Part shown: positions 16,593 through 25,857 of the stretch, piece after piece
Layout: each line of letters opens with the position of its first letter
Numbering within the stretch: the first letter of the stretch is position 1
NCBI RefSeq assembly: GCF_000691505.1
Contig: NZ_JMIP02000019.1
Span: 1-64,000 of the forward strand
DNA from: Halostagnicola sp. A56
GTDB taxonomy: Archaea; Halobacteriota; Halobacteria; Halobacteriales; Natrialbaceae
Direction: 5' to 3'
DNA: 64,000 bases
Translations under genes and position numbers: made by a program
The notes under the pieces: model-generated
Told to the model about the DNA's origin: nothing
Seen by the model: only the letters and a program-made list of their open reading frames with translations
Databases searched by the model: none

Positions 16593-17534
16593 ATGGCGGC
16601 ACTCTCGGGCACGCAGCAGGGTTGTAACACATCGAGTGTCGTCGACTACCTTGCTGAACGCGGTTTGATGGCCTACGGGCAGCGAGACCCGGCGTCGCTG
16701 ACCGACCGTAACAGCGACCGCGTTCGCGCTCTCAAGTTCCTTGCGCGCCATCCCGAAGGCGTGTCCCAGACTGCTCTCTGTCACTTCGTTCTCAAAGGCG
16801 TCGCTCCGAACGACTATACTGGGATGTACGATCTCTCCGGCGACGCGTTCGAGCGCCACGACGAAGCAGCCCAGTACATCTACACGAGCAGCGAGTGGGT
16901 CGCTCTCGACGGCTCGGACGACGACTACCAGTTTCTCAACCGCTTCATCAACGATCTGGATGCAGAGACGGATTTGATTCGCCTCGAGCACGTCGATCGC
17001 GACGACGAGCGCGGGCGCTGGGTCCATCCAACCCACCGCCTGCTTGACTTGATTTCAGCAGGCATAACTGAAACACCCACCCAATCGAACGATCTCGTCT
17101 ACGACCGTGAGTTCTGCCAGAACATCCTGAAAACGACACGCTCAGATCTTCTCACACTTTCCGATCCACAGAAAGAGACTCTCGCTCGATCACTCCGTCG
17201 TTACATCCAACGCGTGCGAGACTACCGGCTCGCATTCGACGTCCACTTAGCGAACCGAACGGGTCACGAAACCCGTCGGATGGTCAAGCCGATGGCGACT
17301 CGGTTTAGCGATCGTGGGCGTGTCGACCGCACCTTTGCGATGCTCCAAGACTCCCTCGAATGGGGAGCCGAACACGCTGATACGGCCGTTTTCTGTACGC
17401 TCACCACTGATCCAAAGAAATTCGATAGCCTCTGGGATGCCATTATGGCTATCAACGAAAACTTCCACGCGCTGAATCAGTGGCTCAAATCCGATCCGTC
17501 GACGAGCCAATATCACGAAAGAGTTCGTTTGTAG
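16593..17534 (+). pseudogene. Rep-like protein, C-terminally truncated
   Basis: A 313-residue reading with a helical, DNA-binding-looking first half. Near its end is VFCTLTTDPKKFDSLWDAIM, which resembles rolling-circle replication motif I (F-TLTTD) of haloarchaeal virus and plasmid Rep proteins. The frame stops about 30 residues later, before any motif II (HxH) or catalytic Tyr could occur, so I read it as a truncated copy. It follows the HNH gene on the same strand. A full-length protein of a different family remains possible. Confidence 0.55.
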
Positions 17535-17610
17535 CTCCAGACATGGTCTCGAGAGCAATTACAGCCAGCAAAAATGTGATGAGAGCGAGAAACCAATCCG
17601 TCCTATTCAT
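17485..17610 (-). CDS. Possible 41-aa membrane microprotein
   Basis: A short minus-strand reading, MNRTDWFLALITFLLAVIAL, forms one hydrophobic helix and a polar tail. It overlaps the 3' end of the Rep-like frame. It could be a relic of a viral membrane gene or chance. An AT-rich stretch lies upstream on its strand. Confidence 0.25.
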   Translation of the reverse strand: MNRTDWFLALITFLLAVIALETMSGATNELFRDIGSSTDRI

Positions 17611-17775
17611 ACATTGGTTTTTAAATTGACAGTATACAAAAGCACCGCTTCGATAAGTCCACATCAGTAGTTACCGCCACACCACCGATAGGTACCACAA
17701 ATAGATGACGTTCCCTGACTCGAGTCAGAACGGCCAAAGGACACGCGTAAGTACAGTGCGTTCGAACGCCTCGAC

Positions 17776-18684
17776 ATGACCGAGACGACCGATCTCGAGG
17801 AGCTCCGACGCGGAACGGACCTCGTCAAGCGCGGGTTCGCCCAGATGCAAAAAGGCGGCGTCATCATGGACGTCGTCAACCCCGAACAGGCTCGAGTCGC
17901 CGAAGACGCCGGTGCCGTCGCCGTCATGTCGCTCGAGGCAGTCCCCGCGGACATCCGAAAACGCGGGGGCGTCGCCCGGATGGCGGACCCCGCCGATGTC
18001 GAGGAAATCGTCGAGGAAGTCTCGATCCCCGTCATGGGGAAATCTCGAATCGGACACACGAAGGAAGCCCAGATTTTAGAGACCGTCGGCGTCGACATGA
18101 TCGACGAGAGCGAGGTGCTCACCCCGGCGGACAACGACTACCACATCGACAAACGCGACTTTACCGCGCCCTTTGTCTGCGGAGCGCGCGACCTCGGCGA
18201 GGCCCTCCGCCGGATCGGCGAGGGCGCGGCGATGATCCGGACCAAAGGCGAGGCCGGCACCGGCGACGTCAACCAGGCGGTCTACCACCAGCGGACGATC
18301 AAAGGCGAGATCCGCAAGCTCGAGGGAATGTCCCACGAGGAGCGAGAGGCCTACGCTCGAGAGATCGAAGCGCCCGCGGAACTCGTCCACGAGACCGCCG
18401 AGATGGGTCGGCTTCCGGTCGTCAACTTCGCCGCGGGCGGCATCGCGACGCCCGCCGACGCCGCGCTCATGATGCACCACGAGTGCGACGGCATCTTCGT
18501 CGGCAGCGGGATCTTCGGCGCGGAGAACCCGCCGGAGATGGCCGAAGCGATCGTCGAGGCGACGAACAACTGGGACGATCCCGAAACGCTCGCCGAGATC
18601 TCGAAGAACCTCGGCAAGAGCATGAAAGGCGACGCGAACGTCGATCTGCCCGACGAGGAGCAGTTGCAGGGTCGGGGCGTCTGA
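17776..18684 (+). CDS. pdxS: Pyridoxal 5'-phosphate synthase subunit PdxS
   Basis: A 302-residue (beta/alpha)8 synthase that builds PLP from ribose 5-phosphate, glyceraldehyde 3-phosphate and ammonia. Hallmarks are [21 protein letters not shown], the [11 protein letters not shown] loop, the catalytic-lysine segment [22 protein letters not shown] and [16 protein letters not shown]. The ammonia-supplying partner PdxT is not in the window. Start and length match the archaeal family. A TATA-like cgtaagta lies about 28 nt upstream. Confidence 0.97.
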   Translation: MTETTDLEELRRGTDLVKRGFAQMQKGGVIMDVVNPEQARVAEDAGAVAVMSLEAVPADIRKRGGVARMADPADVEEIVEEVSIPVMGKSRIGHTKEAQILETVGVDMIDESEVLTPADNDYHIDKRDFTAPFVCGARDLGEALRRIGEGAAMIRTKGEAGTGDVNQAVYHQRTIKGEIRKLEGMSHEEREAYAREIEAPAELVHETAEMGRLPVVNFAAGGIATPADAALMMHHECDGIFVGSGIFGAENPPEMAEAIVEATNNWDDPETLAEISKNLGKSMKGDANVDLPDEEQLQGRGV

Positions 18685-18787
18685 GCGGTTCGGGGTGTCT
18701 GAGCGAATCGCTCGAGTCGGTCAGCACCAATATCGGCGCTGGCGGGCGCTCGAGCCGATCGAAGTGGCTGCACCGATCCGGTCGTTT

Positions 18788-19181
18788 TCAGGCCGTACTT
18801 CGCCCGATACTGACGAGTAGGAGAATCAGCAGATATGCCACCAACGCCCCGATACCGGCCGAGAGCACGCTCGAGGGGGCGAGGACGGCACCGATTCCGG
18901 CGATCCCGAGCGCCGCAGCGAGCGACGCCGGGCGGACTCCGCGGCTTCACCGCTCCGCCTCGAGGTCCGCAGGACCGCGCAACTCCAGATCGTTCCCAGT
19001 AATCTCGCACCGTTTCGGGGTCTCGAGTCGCCGCCAGTTCGAACGCGACCGTGGCGGCGCTTCCGAGGATGAAAAACGACGTCGAAACCGGAGCTTCGAC
19101 GAGAACGAACGCGAGTCCGAAGGCTGCGAGCGAAATCACGGCGAGAAGGGCGTCGATTCGCGTCTGTGCCGGCGAACGCAT
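18788..19181 (-). pseudogene. Four-helix membrane protein with an apparent frameshift
   Basis: From the ATG at 19181 one frame gives two helices (ALLAVISLAAFGLAFVLVEA and FFILGSAATVAFELAAT) and then RDPETVRDYWER. The next frame gives two more (SLAAALGIAGIGAVLA and ALVAYLLILLLVSIG) and ends at TGA 18788-18790. A single-base shift around 18930-18960 would join them into one protein of about 130 residues. The 5' end lies 10 nt from the end of thrB. It is either a real recent pseudogene or a consensus error. No family is recognised. Confidence 0.6.
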
Positions 19182-19191
19182 TCGCAACCGG

Positions 19192-20073
19192 TCAATCGCG
19201 GTACAGCGTCGCGCCCGAACCGACTCGCGTCTGGTAGGCCCGGCTTTCGACGTCGTTGTCGTCGAACGCGTCGATCATCGCCCCGGCGACGGCGCGCCGA
19301 CTCGAGCCGTCGCAGACGGCGAGGATCCCCGGCCCGGCACCGCTGACGGTGACGCCGGTCGCGCCCGCCTCGAGGGCGGCCTCGCGAACGTCGTCGTAGC
19401 CGTCGATGAGGGCAGTACGCTGGGGAGTGACGATGTCGTCGTCCATCCCGCGACCGACGAGTTCGGGGTCGTTGCGCGTCATCCCGACCGCGAGCGTGGC
19501 CGCGTTCCCGACCGACGAGACCACGTCCTCGAGAGCGGCCTGATCGGGAACGACTTCGCGGGCGTCTCGAGTCGAGACAACGGTTTCCGGGAGGCAGGCG
19601 ACCAGCGGGACCGACGTATCGACCTGCGTGACGCCGTGGTCGGTCACGATGGTAAAGCCGCCGAGCAGGGAGGGGGCGACGTTGTCCGAGTGGGCTTCGC
19701 CCGAAACCAGCGCCTCGCCCTCGGCGGCGATCGGGACGAGTTCCTCGCGCGAGTAGCCACAGTCGTAGAGTTCGTTCAACGCGACGGCCGCCGCAGCGGC
19801 GCTCGAGGCCGACGAGCCGAGCCCCGATGCCGGGCGGACCCCCTTGTCGATCTCGATAAGGGCCGGCGCGTCGAGAGCTTTGGCGACCGCACCGACGGTG
19901 TTTTCGGCCGGATCCTCTGGGATGAACTCGCTGCCAGCGCCCGTCACCGAAATGGTGGTTTCTCGCGCCCGTTCGACCCGGACGACGTCGGCGGGCGTCT
20001 CGAGCGCGACGCCGAAGACATCGAAGCCACTCCCGAGGTTCGCGCTCGTCGCAGGTGCCCGCACGGTGAGCAT
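19192..20073 (-). CDS. thrB: Homoserine kinase
   Basis: A 293-residue GHMP kinase that phosphorylates homoserine in threonine synthesis. It has an N-terminal APATSANLGSGFDVFGVAL (the ThrB signature), the phosphate loop PASGLGSSASSAA (about residues 81-93), LLGGFTIV, and a C-terminal VTVSGAGPGILAVC. Length is normal. Threonine synthase, the next enzyme, is encoded at 51500-52759, more than 30 kb away, so there is no thr operon here. Confidence 0.96.
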   Translation of the reverse strand: MLTVRAPATSANLGSGFDVFGVALETPADVVRVERARETTISVTGAGSEFIPEDPAENTVGAVAKALDAPALIEIDKGVRPASGLGSSASSAAAAAVALNELYDCGYSREELVPIAAEGEALVSGEAHSDNVAPSLLGGFTIVTDHGVTQVDTSVPLVACLPETVVSTRDAREVVPDQAALEDVVSSVGNAATLAVGMTRNDPELVGRGMDDDIVTPQRTALIDGYDDVREAALEAGATGVTVSGAGPGILAVCDGSSRRAVAGAMIDAFDDNDVESRAYQTRVGSGATLYRD

Positions 20074-20226
20074 GTCGATTCATTCCCAGAGTGCAGGCAA
20101 AAAGGTAGCGAACGAAGGCCGCCGACATCGAGCGGGGCCCCACTCGGTGCGTTCGAAGCGACCGTCGTCGGCAGATCGACGCGCGCTCGTTGCGATCCGA
20201 CACGGCTGCTCTCGAGATCGTCGAAC

Positions 20227-21513
20227 TCAGTCGTCCATCGCCTGACCGGCCGCCGTCGGTTCGCCGGTGTAGAGTCGATCGAGACCGAAAAGCAGCGCCG
20301 CCGAGAGGGCCGCCCCGAGAATCGAAAACACTGCGATCGTCGCGAAGAACCAGGTCTCGGAGATGCCGAGGACGAAGCCGCCGACCGCGATGCTCGTCGC
20401 GCCGATGCCGAACTCGCCGAGGTAGGTGTAGCCGTAGGAGAGGCCGCGGCTATCGGCACCCGTGTAGACGGCGACCGCGTTCTGGTAAAACGGCTGGATC
20501 GCAAAGAGGAAGAATCCGAACACGCCACAGAGGACGAGTATCGGTCCCAACCCCATCCCCGTCACCGGGACGAACGCGAGCGCGAGCGCGGTCAGGATCG
20601 CGAAACTGGCAGCCAGCCCGCGGGCCGGCGCGACGCGATCGACGAGTTTGCCCGCGGCGTACTGGCCGCCCATCCCGACCACCAGCAGGCCGACGTAGAT
20701 GTAAAACGCCGGATCGATGTCGTAGCGCTCGAGTGCCGGGGCGATTTCGATACCCTGGATCGCCCCCAGGCCGTCGAGGATCTCGGGCAGGTACGTGAGC
20801 ATCCCGCGGTAGTACAGCCCTTCGAAGGCGACGATGACGAAGATGATCGCGAATGCGCTGGCAAAGAGCGTGCGCGTACTCGAGAGCAGTTCCGGGAGCG
20901 AGAGCGCCTCGTCGGGGCTGGCGTCGACGTCGTCTGCGACGGTAGCGACCGGATCGAAGTTCGCCTGCAAGCCGTACAGCGTGGCGACGAGCCCGGGGAC
21001 GGCCAGAAGCGCGGCGACGACGTGCCACTCGAGGACGATAAGCAGCGTGGCGGCGACGAACGGGCCGAGCGCGATGCCGACGTTGCCGGCGATGCCATGC
21101 CAGGCGAAGACGGTGCCGCGGTCATCGACGCCGGTGCTGATGAGCGCCAGTCCGGCGGGGTGGTAGACGCTCGCGGTGATACCCCACAGAATCAGGCCGA
21201 TCGCGACCGCGTAGATCGAATCGACGAGCGACGCCCCGGCGAGCGCGACGAACGAGAGACTCATGCCGAGGAGACACCCGAGAATCAGCCGCTTCGGACC
21301 GTACCTGTCCGCGAGAATCCCGCCCGGCAGCGCGCCGATGCCGAACGGGGCGTAGCCGAGCGTGACGACGAATCCGACCAGCGCGACGCTGATGTCGAAC
21401 TCGGCGAGCCAGACCACGAGAAAGATCGGGATCGACGTCTCGAACCAGTGGACCAGCGCGTGGGCGGCCATCGTGAAGGTCGCGATGGAGCGATCGTTCG
21501 CGTTCAGAGCCAT
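20227..21513 (-). CDS. MFS family transporter
   Basis: A 428-residue integral membrane protein with about twelve hydrophobic helices in two halves joined by a central acidic loop (about residues 185-210). The intracellular loop between helices 2 and 3 has the MFS motif PGGILADRYGPKR. Substrate is not predictable. The stretch WFETSIPIFLVVWLAEF in helix 1 and an SVYHPAGLALI-type segment in helix 4 are like prokaryotic MFS exporters of the fosmidomycin-resistance type. It is monocistronic. Confidence 0.85.
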   Translation of the reverse strand: MALNANDRSIATFTMAAHALVHWFETSIPIFLVVWLAEFDISVALVGFVVTLGYAPFGIGALPGGILADRYGPKRLILGCLLGMSLSFVALAGASLVDSIYAVAIGLILWGITASVYHPAGLALISTGVDDRGTVFAWHGIAGNVGIALGPFVAATLLIVLEWHVVAALLAVPGLVATLYGLQANFDPVATVADDVDASPDEALSLPELLSSTRTLFASAFAIIFVIVAFEGLYYRGMLTYLPEILDGLGAIQGIEIAPALERYDIDPAFYIYVGLLVVGMGGQYAAGKLVDRVAPARGLAASFAILTALALAFVPVTGMGLGPILVLCGVFGFFLFAIQPFYQNAVAVYTGADSRGLSYGYTYLGEFGIGATSIAVGGFVLGISETWFFATIAVFSILGAALSAALLFGLDRLYTGEPTAAGQAMDD

Positions 21514-21601
21514 GGGACGGTAGTGAGTACCAATACCGCGTCGCTCGGCGCACTTAGCCCCTTGGAAACGCGAACGGTCGCCCGGTTCGTACGCCGCCGA
21601 T

Positions 21602-21681
21602 TTCGGATGTCCGCTTGCCGATTCGGATCGCCGTACGCTGATTCGGATGTCCCCTTGCAGCTTCGGATGCTCGCTTCCCCC
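21602..21681. repeat. Four direct repeats of about 20 bp
   Basis: Units beginning ttcggat recur at 21602, 21622, 21642 and 21662 with exact 20-bp spacing and similar interiors (tgtccgcttgc, cgccgtacgc, tgtccccttgc, gctcgcttcc). They lie between the MFS gene and the 3' end of the deacetylase gene. Confidence 0.6.
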
Positions 21682-22929
21682 TCAGAAGAGGAACTCCTGT
21701 TCGACGTCTGGCGGGAGAATCACGTCGATCTCACCGGCGGACTCGTACTCGTGGAGGACCTCGAGCATGTCTTCGAAGTCGGTTCGGAACTCGCCCTCGA
21801 GTTCGTGGTAGAACACGCTCGTGATCCCGGGCATGCGGGCGGTTCGCTCGAACGCGACTTGCGCCTGTTCCCTGTCGGGTTCGCTGATTCGGGAGGCGAG
21901 TGCGGTATTCGAGGTGTACCCCTGTACGGGATACCCACCTGCGTAGCCGATTTCGTGGTATTCGTCCACGAGTTCGACCGTCGTCGCGTCGAAGTTTCCA
22001 AAGGGGTACGCGAAGTATTTCGCCCCCTCCTCGTAGCCGCGTTCCTCGAGCCAGGCTTTCCCCCTGCGAAGCTCCCGTTCTTGGGCGTCCCGCTCGAGCG
22101 TCGGCATGTCCGCGTGCGTGTCGGTGTGGTTGCTCAGACACCACCCCGCATCGTGGAGGTCCGCGAGCTGTGACTCGCTGAGACGCTCGAAGCCGGCAAC
22201 GTCCTTGCCGACGTAGTTGGGATTGACGAACGTCACCGCCCCGTAGCCGTACTCGGAGAGCAAGGGCATCGCCTCGGTGTGGTCGGTGACGTGCGTGTCG
22301 TCGAACTGGATCATCACTTTCCCCGTCTCCGGCCGCGGGACGAAATGAAGGTCGTCGAACCAGATTGTCCGCTCGGTTCCCCTTTCCGCCCAGAGCTGGA
22401 GGTGTACCTCTGTCACGGCCGTCTCGTCGAACGAGTCGTCGAGCACGTCGATCCCGAAATTATAGCGCATAAACGGGAGCCCGCCGGTCACCGTTCGCCG
22501 GTAGTCGATTCGGTTTCCGTTCGCGTCGAGCAGTCGGAGCCAGGGCGAGACGACCGTCTCGGCGGTGATCGCGACGCCCGGAACGACGTTCGACACGTCG
22601 ACCGGTTCGTCGAACGTCTTGGAGATGCGGCCGGTCGTCGCGGACGACCCGATCGTGAGCCGTGCGCTCTGGCTCCCGACGAACGCGCGGTCCGGATCGA
22701 CCGAGAGCGATCCGGCGTCTGCGGTCCACCTCGAGAGGTCCTCGAAGTCGTCCTCGGAACCGGGTTCGACGACCCCCGAAGCGGGGGTCACCGGTCCCTC
22801 GCGATCTGACCGTCCGTCGTCGGTACTGTCCGCGTTACTCGAGTCGAGCGGTTCCGTTCCTGCACAGCCCGCGAGACAGAGCGAACTCGCCGCGGACGCT
22901 GTCATCGCCAGATACGCACGCCTGTTCAT
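21682..22929 (-). CDS. Polysaccharide deacetylase-type lipoprotein
   Basis: A 415-residue secreted lipoprotein. The N-terminus MNRRAYLAMTASAASS with lipobox LAGC gives export and lipid anchoring. A beta-rich domain (about residues 55-205, jelly-roll or carbohydrate-binding like, ending TERTIWFDDLHF) is followed by a NodB/CE4-like domain with QFDDTH (the Asp of motif 1) and NHTDTHADM (motif 2, H-x3-H). It probably removes acetyl groups from surface glycans. The start is the ATG at 22929, six residues inside the longest frame. Confidence 0.85.
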   Translation of the reverse strand: MNRRAYLAMTASAASSLCLAGCAGTEPLDSSNADSTDDGRSDREGPVTPASGVVEPGSEDDFEDLSRWTADAGSLSVDPDRAFVGSQSARLTIGSSATTGRISKTFDEPVDVSNVVPGVAITAETVVSPWLRLLDANGNRIDYRRTVTGGLPFMRYNFGIDVLDDSFDETAVTEVHLQLWAERGTERTIWFDDLHFVPRPETGKVMIQFDDTHVTDHTEAMPLLSEYGYGAVTFVNPNYVGKDVAGFERLSESQLADLHDAGWCLSNHTDTHADMPTLERDAQERELRRGKAWLEERGYEEGAKYFAYPFGNFDATTVELVDEYHEIGYAGGYPVQGYTSNTALASRISEPDREQAQVAFERTARMPGITSVFYHELEGEFRTDFEDMLEVLHEYESAGEIDVILPPDVEQEFLF

Positions 22930-22944
22930 ACACCGCGAAGATAT

Positions 22945-23170
22945 CAATAGCGACCATTGTTATGGCCGGATTAGCCTCACCAGTTCCGACAGTAATCGCC
23001 CACCAATCGCGGGAAGGAAACGGCTTCGTACGAGTTCGCTGACCGGTTCGAACTGGCTCGAGCGAGCAGCACCGGCTGATTCGAGTATACAGTTCCAGAC
23101 GGACTCGAGCAAGCAGCGCCGGACTGACTCGGTCGAACAGCACCGGATGGACCGATCGTGCAGTTCCGTA
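22945..23170. repeat. Degenerate repeats in a gene-free interval
   Basis: Between the deacetylase and DUF6149 genes the phrase gagcaagcagcgccgg-gactgactcg recurs with variation about four times (roughly 23050-23165), as do cagttcca-like words. The region has no good ORF. It looks like a decayed tandem repeat rather than a regulatory array. Confidence 0.35.
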
Positions 23171-23203
23171 GTCTCGAGTAGGATGCCGATACCGTCGGTC
23201 GGG

Positions 23204-23899
23204 TTAGCGGTCTCGGTTCTCGGCGGTGTCGTCCGGAGTCGTCTCGTCGGCGGCATCGTCAATCACCGCTTCGTCGGCCTCGACGGCATCGTCTGTCACC
23301 GTCTCGTCGGCCCCGACCTCGTCGACGCCGACCGCACTCGTGAGATCGACGTCCGCCGCGTCGGGGTCGTCCTGTCCGCCGACGATCAGGTCTCCGTCGT
23401 CCGTTTCGACGTACACGTCGTCTGCGAAGCCGCCCTCGGCGTGGGGGTGGTCGGGATTCTCGAGTCGCTCCGGCGTCGAAGGGGCGTCTGGCAATCCGTC
23501 CGGCGGCGCGAACTCGCCGAGCGGATCGTCGATGGTGATCCCCCAGGTCTCAAAAAAGTCCGCGTAGCGCTCGTAGTGGTCCTCGAGTTCGTCGCCGGGG
23601 AACTCCATCATCTCGGTCCAGCCGTGGTTGTAGAAGTCAAAGTTCGACTGGATGTGAGTGATTTCGCGCGCCTCGGCCTCCGAATACCCGTTCTGTAGCG
23701 CGGCCAGATACGCGTCCATGGTGGCGTCGAAGAAGGCGTCCAGTCGCGGCTTTCGCTCCGCCGCGTGTGTGGGATCGGCTTTGCCGGTGAAGATCTTCGT
23801 GTGCATTCGAACGAGGCCCGACTTGGCGACCGATCGGACGACGGGCGTCTCGAGGGCCTTTCTCGAGGCGAAGTGACGAGCGTTCTGGCGGATCTTCAT
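23204..23899 (-). CDS. DUF6149 family protein with acidic tail
   Basis: A 231-residue cytoplasmic protein beginning MKIRQNARHFASRKALETPV and matching the haloarchaeal DUF6149 family. A helical core follows (HTKIFTGKADPTHAAERKPR, EAREITHIQSNFDFYNHGW). The last 80 residues are a disordered, extremely acidic tail rich in Asp, Glu, Ala and Thr. I start at the ATG at 23899; the 29 residues upstream are basic and not family-like. Function is unknown. Confidence 0.8.
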   Translation of the reverse strand: MKIRQNARHFASRKALETPVVRSVAKSGLVRMHTKIFTGKADPTHAAERKPRLDAFFDATMDAYLAALQNGYSEAEAREITHIQSNFDFYNHGWTEMMEFPGDELEDHYERYADFFETWGITIDDPLGEFAPPDGLPDAPSTPERLENPDHPHAEGGFADDVYVETDDGDLIVGGQDDPDAADVDLTSAVGVDEVGADETVTDDAVEADEAVIDDAADETTPDDTAENRDR

Positions 23900-24019
23900 A
23901 CTGATACGTGTGAACCCGAGGATAAAGAGGCGTTTGGATCGCCAAAAAGTGACTGATCGGACACGGAAACATCGCCGAGATAGCAATCCACTTTAACCCT
24001 CGTTACGAACGATCCGAAT

Positions 24020-25258
24020 ATGACCGAGTACGTGATCATCGGTGACGGAATCTCGGGCAGTTCGGCCGCTGAGACCCTCCGGGAGGAAGACCCGGACTCC
24101 GACATTACCGTCATCACCGATGAGGGAGAGTCGCTGTATAATCGCATTCTGATCAAAGAACACGCGAAAGGGAAGCTACCGGAGGCTCCCATCTCGATTC
24201 ACGATGAGGACTGGTACGACGAACGGGACATCGACCTCTCGCTCAACACCCACGTCACGACCATCGACCCCGACGAGAAGACCGTTCACGTCCATCAGGA
24301 CGAGAACATCTCCTACGACAAACTCCTGATCGCGACGGGCGGGACACCGACACAGCTCCCGGTTCCGAACAGCGACGCAGCGGGCGTCCACCACTTCTGG
24401 ACGTTTCAGGACGCGCGCAAGATCAAAGAGAGCGCAGAGAGCGCGGACGACGCGGTCGTCGTCGGTGCGGGACTGCTCGGTATCGACTTTGCAGCCGTCT
24501 GTGGTGCACAGGGCGTCTCCGGCAAATACCTGATGCGCGGCGACCGCTGGTGGCGCTACGCGCTTTCGGCCGACGGCGCGGAGATCATGCACGACGGAAT
24601 GCGCGACGTCGGCGTCGAGCCGGTGTTCGACAGCGGCGTCGACCGCTTCGAAACGGACGACAACGGTCAGGTGACCGCCGCGGTCGACCCCAACGGCGAG
24701 CGCTACGAGTGTGACTTCGCCGGCGTCGCGATTGGCCTGACGTTCAACACCGAATTCCTCTACGAGACCGACCTCGAGATGGAAAACGGCATCGTCGTCG
24801 ACGAGTACATGGAGACGAACCTCGAGGACGTCTACGCCGCGGGAGACATAACCCGATTCTACGACGTCCTGCTCGGCGAGCAGGCCCAGAACGGCTCCTG
24901 GGGGTCGGCCAAAGAACAGGGACGCGTCGCCGCGATCAACATGGCCGCAGACGAGCGATCCGAGGAGTTCCAGTGGGTCTCGTCGTACTCGATCACGCAC
25001 TTTGACTTCCCGTTTCTCTCCTTCGGGCACCCGACGCTCGGGGACGATCACGCCGAACGACGCTACAGCGATACCGAGTGGCGCCGCGTTGCGTTCAAAG
25101 ACGGTAAAATCGTCGGCGGCGTCCTGATCGGCGATCTCTCCCCGCAGAGTACGTTTAAACAGCTCATGCGCGAACAGCGCGAGGTCGCAGACCAGGCAGA
25201 CGTCCTCTTAGAGCAGTCCGTCGACATCGACAAACTCGCGCCGGCCCAGGAACAGTAA
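24020..25258 (+). CDS. FAD-dependent NAD(P)H oxidoreductase
   Basis: A 412-residue pyridine nucleotide-disulphide oxidoreductase. It has a dinucleotide-binding start (YVIIGDGISGSSAAETL), the second NAD(P)H fold VVVGAGLLGIDFAAV (about residues 148-162), and the FAD-closing motif EDVYAAGDI. It resembles the NAD(P)H-nitrite reductase, NADH oxidase and rubredoxin reductase group. There is no active-site CxxxxC, so it is not a disulphide reductase. The electron acceptor is unknown. The upstream leader is AT-rich and the gene is probably monocistronic. Confidence 0.88.
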   Translation: MTEYVIIGDGISGSSAAETLREEDPDSDITVITDEGESLYNRILIKEHAKGKLPEAPISIHDEDWYDERDIDLSLNTHVTTIDPDEKTVHVHQDENISYDKLLIATGGTPTQLPVPNSDAAGVHHFWTFQDARKIKESAESADDAVVVGAGLLGIDFAAVCGAQGVSGKYLMRGDRWWRYALSADGAEIMHDGMRDVGVEPVFDSGVDRFETDDNGQVTAAVDPNGERYECDFAGVAIGLTFNTEFLYETDLEMENGIVVDEYMETNLEDVYAAGDITRFYDVLLGEQAQNGSWGSAKEQGRVAAINMAADERSEEFQWVSSYSITHFDFPFLSFGHPTLGDDHAERRYSDTEWRRVAFKDGKIVGGVLIGDLSPQSTFKQLMREQREVADQADVLLEQSVDIDKLAPAQEQ

Positions 25259-25418
25259 CACGGATCGAACTGCCTCTTCTGATCACCGTACTCAAAATCG
25301 ACGAGTAACGGGACCGTCTCGCCTCGAGGGTCGCGAGAAACGCGACGGTTCGATCGCGCTCGAGATGCGTGCCGAGGCAAACGTTTATATTCTAACATGG
25401 CAATTGGTACCAACACAC

Positions 25419-25640
25419 ATGGCTACCAGCGAAACCGTCGACCGATCACCGGCGCTTCGTCGCGTCGAGTCAATCCCCGCGGACGCGACCGTACGGCACG
25501 TCGACCAGCTCGAGCCGTCGACGTTGACGTGGTTTCTAGAGGCGATCGAGGCCGGCCCGACGGCAGCACTCGAGGCGGCCGACCTCGAAGACGGCGACGT
25601 GATCGTGTTCACGGCGTGCTATCGGATCGATCGTTCCTGA
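25419..25640 (+). CDS. Small acidic HalOD1-like protein, 73 aa
   Basis: A 73-residue soluble protein from the ATG at 25419: RRVESIPADATVRHVDQLEP, then a short helix, ending GDVIVFTACYRIDRS. The plan is like small haloarchaeal output-type domains, but I do not recognise a family with certainty. A TATA-like gtttatattc at 25383-25392 lies about 31 nt upstream, supporting this start over the longer frame. Confidence 0.65.
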   Translation: MATSETVDRSPALRRVESIPADATVRHVDQLEPSTLTWFLEAIEAGPTAALEAADLEDGDVIVFTACYRIDRS

Positions 25641-25857
25641 CGCTGGTTGATCGACCGACGCATGATTCGTGTGACTGCCGCGAGCGATGCCTCTAGCACC
25701 TCCGTTCTGCGGACTCGAGCAGACGGCGAGGTGAACCCAGACCACGGCACACGCCGAGTACGTCGAAACGCCGCTGCTCGGTATATTTCGAGCCGGTCTG
25801 GGCGGATCTATGTCACTATTTAAGGTGTTCCCGCTACACTATGGCGATATAATCAGT

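Noticed and set aside
15826..16632. A 268-codon minus-strand frame next to the tRNA
   Set aside because: It is antisense to the HNH gene and has an arginine-rich shadow composition.
15801..17775. attR-like copy of the tRNA 3' end downstream of the viral remnant
   Set aside because: I scanned for the ttcgaatcccat/cgtgcccg words and found no second copy in this interval.
19051..22173. A 1040-codon plus-strand open frame
   Set aside because: It runs antisense to thrB, the MFS gene and the deacetylase gene and is made of Arg/Asp/Glu-rich shadow sequence, a known effect of high GC codon use on the opposite strand.
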